Part shown: positions 1 to 5,066 of the stretch, in pieces | Position numbering within the stretch: the stretch's first letter is position 1 | Layout: each line of letters begins with the position of its first letter | Assembly (NCBI GenBank): GCA_001795165.1 | Contig: MGNS01000136.1 | Location: 52,176-57,289 of the forward strand | Reading direction: 5' to 3' | Length of the DNA stretch: 5,114 bases | From: Chloroflexi bacterium RBG_16_57_11 | GTDB taxonomy: Bacteria > Chloroflexota > Anaerolineae > Anaerolineales > UBA4823 | Notes under the pieces: model-generated | The model's database searches: none | Told to the model about the DNA's origin: nothing | Seen by the model: only the letters and a program-made list of their open reading frames with translations | Translations under genes and position numbers: made by a program

Positions 1-367
1 TCACCGGCACCTCGGCGTGCTGTGCCAGCCCCAGGATGGTCTCGTGCTTAAGTGTGCGGGCTTCGATGATATCGCACATCCGTGACAGCACTTTGGCGGT
101 GTCGTAGAGCGATTCGCGCACCCCCAGGTGGATCTCGCCGGGCTTGAGGTACAGGGCATGCCCGCCCAGCTCGGTCATAGCGACTTCGAAGGAAACACGT
201 GTGCGGGTGGATGGCTCCTCGAAAAGCATCGCCAGCGAGGCGTCCTGCAACAGCCTGGGCGTGCAGCCTTGCATATCGGCGGCTTTAATCCTCCGAGCCA
301 GCTCGATGATGTCGAGCAGCTCCTGTTTGGTGTAATCTTGTGTGTCGATAAAATGACGCAGGGGCAT
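1..367 (-). CDS. Ornithine/putrescine-type carbamoyltransferase, N-terminal part
   Basis: This is the start of an aspartate/ornithine carbamoyltransferase family enzyme, which transfers the carbamoyl group of carbamoyl phosphate to an amine in the cytosol. The 122 visible residues are the carbamoyl-phosphate-binding domain; the gene runs off the left edge. The phosphate-binding signature STRTR is at residues 53-57 inside FEEPSTRTRVSFE. LGGHALYL follows at 67-74, and the DTAKVLSRMCDIIEAR block (89-104) ends in the conserved arginine. From memory, the LGGH, PGEIHLG and VLSR stretches look more like putrescine carbamoyltransferase (PtcA) than biosynthetic ArgF, but the ornithine-recognition loop that would decide lies outside the window. 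I chose the ATG at 367-365 because AGGA (379-376) lies 8 bases upstream. An in-frame ATG at 388-386 has no ribosome binding site and is less likely. The gene diverges from the sugar operon. Confidence 0.88.
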   Translation of the reverse strand, partial: MPLRHFIDTQDYTKQELLDIIELARRIKAADMQGCTPRLLQDASLAMLFEEPSTRTRVSFEVAMTELGGHALYLKPGEIHLGVRESLYDTAKVLSRMCDIIEARTLKHETILGLAQHAEVPV

Positions 368-422
368 AATCGGTATCCTTTTTCCCATCTAAGATGATCA
401 AGCTAAAGCATCGGTCACAAGG

Positions 423-450
423 TTTATACAGGGACAAATGTCTTGACAAA
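423..450 (-). promoter_or_regulatory. Candidate promoter of the carbamoyltransferase gene
   Basis: On the minus strand a TATAAA box (428-423) follows a TTGTCA (449-444, spacing 15) or TTTGTC (450-445, spacing 16). Transcription would start near 416 and give a leader of about 50 bases. The -35 region lies inside the 12-bp tandem repeat, so a repressor bound there would block it. The spacing is a little short, so this is a plausible but unproven sigma-70-type promoter. Confidence 0.4.
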
Positions 451-456
451 TGTCTT
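433..456 (+). repeat. Perfect 12-bp tandem repeat, two copies
   Basis: GACAAATGTCTT occurs twice with no gap (433-444 and 445-456). The core GACAAATGTC is itself an imperfect palindrome (8 of 10 positions match its reverse complement GACATTTGTC), as expected for a dimer half-site. The array covers the -35 region of the candidate leftward promoter, which suggests an operator. An 11-base match occurs again at 4344-4354. Confidence 0.6.
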
Positions 457-490
457 AACGAACAGGAACCCATCAATTTCAGAGATCGGG

Positions 491-519
491 GTGTTGGTTC
501 CGACCTTTAATAATATAAT
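491..519 (+). promoter_or_regulatory. Candidate rightward promoter of the sugar operon
   Basis: A perfect TATAAT lies at 514-519 in an AT-rich patch. At 17-base spacing the -35 position is GTGTTG (491-496), a poor match, and TTGGTT (494-499) is too close. If used, transcription would begin near 526 and the leader of about 80 bases would include the 16-bp palindrome. The weak -35 suggests either an activator or a chance TATAAT. Confidence 0.3.
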
Positions 520-578
520 AGCCCGCGTGGATTCTTGGATGAACACTCAGACTGCATTGTACCCGGATAAATAAACCA

Positions 579-594
579 TCGAAAGATCTTTCGA
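579..594. promoter_or_regulatory. Perfect 16-bp palindrome just upstream of a ribosome binding site
   Basis: TCGAAAGATCTTTCGA is identical to its reverse complement over all 16 bases. It ends one base before the AAGGTG ribosome binding site of the first sugar gene. A perfect palindrome with no loop fits a dimeric regulator site better than an RNA hairpin, although a 6-bp stem with a 4-base loop could form in the leader and affect translation. Confidence 0.45.
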
Positions 595-595
595 C

Positions 596-601
596 AAGGT
601 G
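596..601 (+). promoter_or_regulatory. Ribosome binding site that decides the start at 608
   Basis: AAGGTG (extending to AAGGTGA) matches the anti-Shine-Dalgarno core and lies six bases before the ATG at 608. An in-frame GTG at 599-601 is part of this site, so it is very unlikely to be the start codon. Confidence 0.7.
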
Positions 602-607
602 ACTATC

Positions 608-1705
608 ATGAAAGAAGCCATTTTTCATCTCATTCCTGAACAATTCTCCCCAATCGAGCGTAACATGGTGGAAGCGGACGGTTTATCAGCCTGTACCTTT
701 CAATTCGAAAGCGGCGTGTGTGCGCTGCGCCTGAAGAATGAGCAAGGCGAGGTCGTGATATTGCCCTTCCAGGGACAGCAGATCTGGTCGGCGGAATTCG
801 GCGGACGCCCGTTGGGGATGACATCCTTCTTCAAAGAGCCGCAACCTACCCGAGTATACCTGGAGACCTATGGTGGTTTCTTGCTCCATTGTGGCGCCAC
901 GGCGATGGGTGTGCCATCGGCGCAGGACAGCCACCCGCTGCATGGCGAGCTGCCCAATGCTCCATACCGAAAAGCCTGGGTCATTCTGGGCGAAGATGAA
1001 GGCGGCGAGTATATCGGCCTGGGAGGTCAGTACCACCATATTGTCGCCTTTAACCACAATTACACCGCTGAGCCAGTGGTTAAGCTGTACCGGAAGAGCA
1101 GTCTTCTGCACATCGCTCTCACCATCCATAATCTCAAGCGCTCCCCGATGGAGTGGATGTACCTGGCGCATATCAACTTTCGCCCGGTTGATGATGGGCG
1201 CATGGTTTATTCGGCTCTGCCGACGCCGGAGCACGTGCGCGTCCGGCTATCCATACCGTCACATATCCGCCCAGGCCCAGGCTATGTAGATTTTTTACAA
1301 GAGCTGAAAGAACACCCTGAGCGTCATCATGTATTTACCCCAGACAAGGTATTCGATCCTGAGGTAGTTTTCGCTATCGATTACCTGGCAGATGAGCAGG
1401 GCTGGGCGCACAGCATGCATGTACATCCGGATGGCAGCGCCGATTATGTGCGCTTCCGTCCGGCGCAGCTTGATAAGTGCATTCGCTGGATTGTCCGCAC
1501 CGCCGACCAGCAGGCGCTGGGCTTTGCCATGCCTTCCACCGCTGAGCCTGAAGGATACACTGCTGAAAAAGCCAAAGGGAATATTAAGCTGATCCCCGGC
1601 GGGGTTAAGGTTGCCTTTGAAATTGTTACCGGATATGTGAACCCAACTGAGGCACGAGAGTTTGAAGTTAAGATTGAAAAGATCGTCGCTTCGGCCCGTG
1701 GTTGA
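608..1705 (+). CDS. DUF4432 / aldose 1-epimerase-like protein (putative mutarotase)
   Basis: This encodes a 365-residue cytosolic protein with no signal peptide or membrane segment. It resembles the DUF4432 branch of the galactose mutarotase (beta-sandwich) superfamily, which as a class converts the anomers of free sugars or acts on related sugar substrates. Supporting marks are the early GQQIW stretch (56-60), GGFLLHCG (89-96), HPLHGELPNAPY (109-120) and the central YLAHINFRP segment (185-193). The last two resemble the active-site histidine regions of aldose epimerases. The length is normal for the family. The ATG at 608 is preferred over GTG 599 because the latter lies in the ribosome binding site. 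It is probably the first gene of an operon, 61 bases before a nucleotidyltransferase-kinase, where a mutarotase would supply the anomer an anomeric kinase needs. The substrate is unknown. The family is fairly sure, the mutarotase activity much less so. Confidence 0.8.
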   Translation: MKEAIFHLIPEQFSPIERNMVEADGLSACTFQFESGVCALRLKNEQGEVVILPFQGQQIWSAEFGGRPLGMTSFFKEPQPTRVYLETYGGFLLHCGATAMGVPSAQDSHPLHGELPNAPYRKAWVILGEDEGGEYIGLGGQYHHIVAFNHNYTAEPVVKLYRKSSLLHIALTIHNLKRSPMEWMYLAHINFRPVDDGRMVYSALPTPEHVRVRLSIPSHIRPGPGYVDFLQELKEHPERHHVFTPDKVFDPEVVFAIDYLADEQGWAHSMHVHPDGSADYVRFRPAQLDKCIRWIVRTADQQALGFAMPSTAEPEGYTAEKAKGNIKLIPGGVKVAFEIVTGYVNPTEAREFEVKIEKIVASARG

Positions 1706-1766
1706 TTAACTATGATCAATTGGCTGACAAATATTCGTAAAACTCAGAGTCCAAAGTAATCCCATT

Positions 1767-2909
1767 ATGACGATAAAAGTCTTTGTCAGCGGTTGCTTCG
1801 ATATGCTCCACAGTGGGCATGTGGCATTCTTCCAGGAAGCGGCCAAATTGGGCGATCTGTATGTCGCCATTGGCTCAGATCGCACCATTTTCGAGCTAAA
1901 AGGGCGACCGACAGTGAACAGCGAGCAGGAGCGCCAGTATATGATCCAGTCACTCGCTTACGTGAAGGAGGCCTTTATTTCGCAAGGCTCCGGGATGCTG
2001 GACTTCGAGAACGAGCTGCGAGAGATTCATCCGGATATCTTTATTGTCAATGAAGATGGAAATCTCCTCGAGAAGGAAAAACTGTGTGCGGAGCTAGGCG
2101 TCGAATACATGATTTTGAGACGCGAGCCTTATCCTGGGCTGGCTCCACACTCTACCACCGCGCTTAGAAACCATACCTCCATCCCCTATCGCATCGATGT
2201 ATGCGGAGGCTGGCTGGATCAGCCTTTCGTATCCAGATATTACCCAGGACCGGTTTTGACCATCTCGATCCACCCAACCATCGAATTTAACGAGCGCAGC
2301 GGTATGGCTACCAGCACACGGAGAAAGGCAATCGAGCTGTGGGGACCGCGTCTGCCGTCAGATAACCCGGAAAAGCTGGCCAGGATCTTGTTTGCCTATG
2401 ACAACCCACCCGGCACGGAGGAGGTCTCCGGCTCCCAAGATTCGATCGGTATCGCCATGCCAGGCCTGAATAAAGCCGACTACGCCGGGAACTACTGGCC
2501 CGAAAAAATCTCTTCCATTCAAGACGAATCGATCCTGCAATTTATCGAGCAGGCGCTATACCTGATCCCGCTTGGGCCCCGCCACTCCGATTTTCACGTT
2601 CTATCTGGGACGAGAATAGACCGGGTAGGCGCGAAGGAGCTTGCCGATGCCGCCGAGGGTTGCTGGGAAGCGATGCTGAATAAGGACCTGGCAGGCTTTG
2701 GGCAATGCGTGCGCCTCGGCTACGAAGCACAGATCGCCATGTTCCCAAACATGGTCAGCGATTCGATGCCCGAGCTGATCGATAAATACCGCCACCGCGC
2801 TCTAGGCTGGAAAGTATCCGGGGCAGGCGGCGGTGGCTATCTCATCCTGGTATCTGAACAAACGATCGAGCACGCCGTCCGGGTGATCATCCGCCGCGTT
2901 AGCGATTGA
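1767..2909 (+). CDS. Fused cytidylyltransferase-type nucleotidyltransferase and GHMP sugar kinase
   Basis: This is a 380-residue two-domain protein. Residues 1-135 are a cytidylyltransferase-like (HIGH superfamily) domain with GCFDMLHSGH at 9-18, the KGRPTV...R segment at 45-56 and STTALR at 129-134, the counterpart of the usual ISSTxLR motif. Residues 139-380 are a GHMP kinase resembling the HddA/fucokinase branch: RIDVCGGWLDQP (142-153) as motif 1, GSQDSIG (222-228) with D225 as the likely catalytic aspartate, and the glycine-rich VSGAGGGGY (350-358) as motif 3. It likely phosphorylates a sugar and then makes an NDP-sugar, CDP being the family norm. The order is the reverse of HldE and the kinase is of another fold family. 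The kinase half is short, and motif 2 is only a degenerate SGMATST (178-184). ATG 1767 is needed for the first beta strand, although no clear ribosome binding site precedes it. The substrate is unknown. Confidence 0.85.
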   Translation: MTIKVFVSGCFDMLHSGHVAFFQEAAKLGDLYVAIGSDRTIFELKGRPTVNSEQERQYMIQSLAYVKEAFISQGSGMLDFENELREIHPDIFIVNEDGNLLEKEKLCAELGVEYMILRREPYPGLAPHSTTALRNHTSIPYRIDVCGGWLDQPFVSRYYPGPVLTISIHPTIEFNERSGMATSTRRKAIELWGPRLPSDNPEKLARILFAYDNPPGTEEVSGSQDSIGIAMPGLNKADYAGNYWPEKISSIQDESILQFIEQALYLIPLGPRHSDFHVLSGTRIDRVGAKELADAAEGCWEAMLNKDLAGFGQCVRLGYEAQIAMFPNMVSDSMPELIDKYRHRALGWKVSGAGGGGYLILVSEQTIEHAVRVIIRRVSD

Positions 2910-2940
2910 GGTTTAAGTAGTACGGTATACGGAAGGACAC

Positions 2941-2990
2941 GAAAAAAATCTAATTGTTCTGTGTTGATCCGTGTGATCCGTGTACGAAAA
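2941..2990. repeat. Intergenic 'atccgtgt' repeat with a 9-bp tandem duplication
   Basis: TGATCCGTG is repeated head to tail at 2965-2973 and 2974-2982. A degenerate earlier unit (TAATTGTTCTGTG, about 2951-2963) and A-rich flanks lie on either side. I recall similar 'atctgtgt/atccgtgt' strings as dispersed intergenic repeats in several environmental phyla. In this window only one locus is seen, so the genome-wide claim is an inference. It fills most of the 108-base gap between the kinase fusion and the epimerase gene, ending just before the latter's ribosome binding site. Confidence 0.5.
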
Positions 2991-3017
2991 TAATCTTGAT
3001 TTGGAGGATTTTTTACT

Positions 3018-4004
3018 ATGAAGCGAGCATTGGTGTGTGGAGCAGGAGGATTTATCGCTGGTCATCTGGTCAGGAGGTTACAACGTGAAGGTTATTGGGT
3101 GCGTGGAGTGGATATCAAGCAGCATGAATGGTCACCGAATGCTGCGGATGAATTCATCCAATTGGATTTACGTGAGGCAGAAAACTGTCGCAAAGCCCTC
3201 GCTTTGCCAGGTGTTGCTTTCGACGAGGTGTACCAGCTTGCAGCGGATATGGGGGGCATGGGCTTTATCCACTCTGCTGAGTGTGAGATCATGCATAACA
3301 GCGCCCTGATCAACATTCATATGATCCATAACGCCACAGAAATCGGGGTGCCGCGCTATTTCTTCTCGTCGTCTGTGTGTGTGTACCGTGATATGCAGCC
3401 CGGCGAGCGGGAAATGACCGAGGCTGAGGCTATCCCTGCGCATCCGGATAATGAATATGGCTGGGAGAAGCTGTATGCTGAGCGCATCGCGGAAGCTTAT
3501 AGCAGAAACCGTGGGATCCAGGTGCGTATCGCACGCTTTCAAAACTGTTACGGTCCGGAAGGCACCTGGCGCGGTGGGCGGGAGAAGGCCCCGGCAGCGA
3601 TATGCCGCAAGGTGGCCGAAGCCGAAGATGGGGGCACGATCGAAGTTTGGGGGGATGGCAGCGCGGTGCGATCCTATACCTATGTCGATGACATGGTGGA
3701 TGGTATCTACCGGTTGATGCAATCGGACATGCAGGGCGCCGTCAACATCGGTTGCCTGGAGTATGTCACTGTAGATGAGCTGGTGAAGACCGTCATTGAA
3801 GCTTCTGGCAAGGAGATCCACATGAAACACGTTGCTGGTCCGGTGGGCGTCCAATCGCGCAATTTCAGCAACGAGCGGATATACTCACTCGGCTGGAAGG
3901 CCCAGCATTACCTGAAAGACGGCATAGGACACACCTATCCGTGGGTCGAGCAACAGGTACTGAAGGCGCAGGCGAGAAAAGTTTTACCAAAAACTGTATT
4001 ATAA
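3018..4004 (+). CDS. gme: GDP-mannose 3,5-epimerase-like NAD-dependent sugar epimerase
   Basis: This encodes a 328-residue extended short-chain dehydrogenase. GDP-mannose 3,5-epimerase converts GDP-D-mannose to GDP-L-galactose (and GDP-L-gulose) through a 4-keto intermediate, using tightly bound NAD+. The Rossmann motif GAGGFIA is at 8-14, with acidic D32 ending the second strand. LAADMGGMGFI (74-84), GTWRGGREKAPAA (182-194) with CRK (196-198), and GDG..RS.T (212-221) are hallmarks of the plant enzyme. The five Arabidopsis catalytic residues are all present: S119 and C121, Y147 and K151, and K190. The length is normal, with a C-terminus slightly shorter than in plants. The start is supported by GGAGG (3003-3007) ten bases before the ATG. 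It is the last gene of the likely operon. Other specificities within this SDR branch, such as a different NDP-hexose or heptose, cannot be excluded. Confidence 0.9.
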   Translation: MKRALVCGAGGFIAGHLVRRLQREGYWVRGVDIKQHEWSPNAADEFIQLDLREAENCRKALALPGVAFDEVYQLAADMGGMGFIHSAECEIMHNSALINIHMIHNATEIGVPRYFFSSSVCVYRDMQPGEREMTEAEAIPAHPDNEYGWEKLYAERIAEAYSRNRGIQVRIARFQNCYGPEGTWRGGREKAPAAICRKVAEAEDGGTIEVWGDGSAVRSYTYVDDMVDGIYRLMQSDMQGAVNIGCLEYVTVDELVKTVIEASGKEIHMKHVAGPVGVQSRNFSNERIYSLGWKAQHYLKDGIGHTYPWVEQQVLKAQARKVLPKTVL

Positions 4005-4005
4005 A

Positions 4006-4182
4006 GAAAACAAAGCGCTGCGTGCCGGCGGAATATTGTTAATTTTCAACGCACTGGCGTGTATCACGGGCTTTGCAGGTGTCATTGCTCAAACCCCCGT
4101 TATCAGCGCTGGACCTTTGATTGGCGGAGGCTTATTTTTACTGGCCTTGATCTTCATCAGTATCAGCTATCTACATCAATGA
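4006..4182 (+). pseudogene. Two-helix membrane protein segment with no proper start
   Basis: The frame open from 3964 to the TGA at 4180-4182 reads, after the epimerase stop, as a short charged stretch (ENKALRAGG) and two clear hydrophobic helices: ILLIFNALACITGFAGVIA (4033-4089) and PLIGGGLFLLALIFISISYL (4114-4173). It looks like real coding sequence, but the frame contains no ATG or GTG. The only common alternative start is a TTG at 4036, which would lie inside the first helix. Either the gene has lost its 5' end, or it is a 3' extension of the epimerase gene separated by a one-base shift: removing one A from the run at 3989-3993 would join the two frames. I do not recognise the family. The two-helix reading is seen directly; the explanation is inference. 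Confidence 0.4.
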
Positions 4183-4223
4183 CGATACTTTGGAGACAGC
4201 TATTGGATTCGATATGTATTAAA

Positions 4224-4255
4224 AGCGTAAACCGGCCATGCTGACCGGTTTCGCT
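4224..4255. terminator. Hairpin, candidate terminator after the sugar operon
   Basis: AGCG-T-AAACCGG (4224-4235) pairs with CCGGTTTCGCT (4245-4255), giving an 11-bp stem with a single bulged T4228 and a 9-base loop. On the plus strand no proper T-run follows. On the minus strand the stem is followed by TTTTAAT, so it may serve leftward transcripts at least as well. It lies 42 bases after the last plus-strand reading frame. Confidence 0.5.
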
Positions 4256-4520
4256 TATGATTTATCATATACCCCCTATTGTCCCAGACTTACACGAAGG
4301 TTGAAGCGACCCAATCCTGTCTATCGCTCAGCACATCCACACAACAAATGTCTTTTGCATCCCCGGTTTGCGGTTTCAGGCTTCGCAGATTATCGCGCTT
4401 GCTCAATCCTTGTGTCTACCATTATGACGCAACTTTCCGAAAAACGTGACGGATTTGGTTATGAATTAATTCAATCAACCAGTGATGTTGATCGACTCAA
4501 TCACACAACCCGGGGGAAAT
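4256..4520. other. Non-coding stretch with short palindromes
   Basis: I see no convincing gene on either strand here. The long plus-strand frame across it has a composition rich in C, H, R and P with no recognisable motif, and it overlaps the minus-strand broken gene. Minus-strand frames are cut into pieces of 10-30 codons. Visible structure is a copy of ACAAATGTCTT (4344-4354), a perfect 12-bp palindrome TGAATTAATTCA (4462-4473), and an inverted repeat ATCAAC/GTTGAT with a 7-base loop (4474-4492). It may be decayed coding sequence. Confidence 0.4.
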
Positions 4521-4714
4521 CTAAACCTGAAGGGCGGTTACCGTACCTACCTCCTGTACATCAACCAGGATGCCATCAATTTCTTCTGGCACGATATCTT
4601 GCAAGGTAAGTAGGCTTCAAGGGTCCCTGCAATGATCTCAATCTCTTGTCGAGCTGTTTTCGGATCCCCAAATAGATATTCTAAAAATTCGAGAATGCGG
4701 ATACACTTGTCCAT
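4521..4714 (-). pseudogene. Frameshifted small protein gene of unknown function
   Basis: On the minus strand an ATG at 4714-4712 is preceded at five bases by a good ribosome binding site, AGAGAGG (4726-4720). The frame gives 55 residues ending at 4547. The first 35 look natural and helical (for example CIRILEFLEYLF and ARQEIEIIAGTLEAY), but the tail is an unlikely mix of C, K, M and W. From 4607 a neighbouring frame takes over with natural acidic sequence (LQDIVPEEIDGILVDVQ) to a TAG at 4523-4521. A one-base loss near 4605-4610 therefore appears to have split a gene of about 64 residues. The order start, helix, acidic tail suggests one cytosolic protein. I do not recognise the family. A sequencing error would look the same. 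Confidence 0.4.
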
Positions 4715-4726
4715 GGGAACCTCTCT

Positions 4727-5066
4727 ACACTTTTTGGTTGGGTCAAATATACATGTAAGGGTTTCCTTCCATTTTTATCCGAGCACTCATCCGAAGATGG
4801 GTAATATCATATTGACAAATAGGCCATTGTGGGTTAAGCTTATCTAAATATATACCTGAGATGTAAATTTTTTAATAGGCGGAAAAGCGGGAAAAGCATA
4901 AAAAACACTAATTGTATCTTCGTTATAGGCAGAGGCGGTTTTATTAATAAAACAATTGCTCAAGGTTGAAGGGCGATTTTTGACTTTAATTAATGGTGGG
5001 TGGATTTATTGTCTAATTCCCCGGTGTGAGGTGTAATCTATTTGGATTATGGAGAGGAGTTTGGTA
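4727..5066. other. AT-rich intergenic region between divergent genes
   Basis: I see no credible gene in these 340 bases. They separate the leftward broken gene from the rightward gene at 5067, so promoters for both should be here. Possible parts are a TTGACA (4812-4817) with a poor TAAGCT at 17 bases (4835-4840) pointing right, a TTGACT at 4980-4985 without a good -10, and a perfect 14-bp palindrome TTTTATTAATAAAA (4939-4952). None is strong enough to call on its own. Confidence 0.4.
4939..4952. repeat. Perfect 14-bp AT palindrome
   Basis: TTTTATTAATAAAA equals its own reverse complement and lies about 115 bases upstream of the gene starting at 5067. It could be a regulator site, but in AT-rich spacer such palindromes also arise by chance. 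Confidence 0.3.

Noticed and set aside
128..397. Plus-strand open frames over the carbamoyltransferase gene
   Set aside because: The minus strand encodes an unmistakable STRTR carbamoyltransferase with a ribosome binding site; the plus frames show nothing recognisable.
443..448. TTGACA as a rightward -35 box
   Set aside because: No -10-like hexamer lies 16-18 bases downstream (it reads GAACCC at 17); the TTGACA arises at the junction of the two 12-bp repeats.
599..607. GTG at 599 as the start of the DUF4432 gene, adding three residues
   Set aside because: The GTG lies in the AAGGTGA ribosome binding site that serves the ATG at 608, and it has no binding site of its own.
686..1234. Minus-strand open frame of 182 codons opposite the DUF4432 gene
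   Set aside because: It is an antisense shadow with no domain signature, inside an intact plus-strand gene.
3168..3854. Minus-strand open frame of 228 codons opposite the epimerase gene
   Set aside because: It is a shadow of a well-supported gene: its sequence has no recognisable motif, while the plus strand carries every catalytic residue of the epimerase.
4238..4609. Plus-strand open frame of 123 codons
   Set aside because: It begins inside the terminator-like hairpin, has no ribosome binding site, has an unnatural composition and overlaps the broken minus-strand gene.
4632..4847. Plus-strand open frame of 71 codons
   Set aside because: It lies opposite the start and ribosome binding site of the minus-strand small gene and has no motif or binding site of its own.
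4256..5066. Possible CRISPR array, tRNA or insertion sequence in the gene-poor right end
   Set aside because: There are no regularly spaced repeats, no cloverleaf-like segment, and no paired terminal inverted repeats or transposase motifs; only isolated short palindromes are visible.
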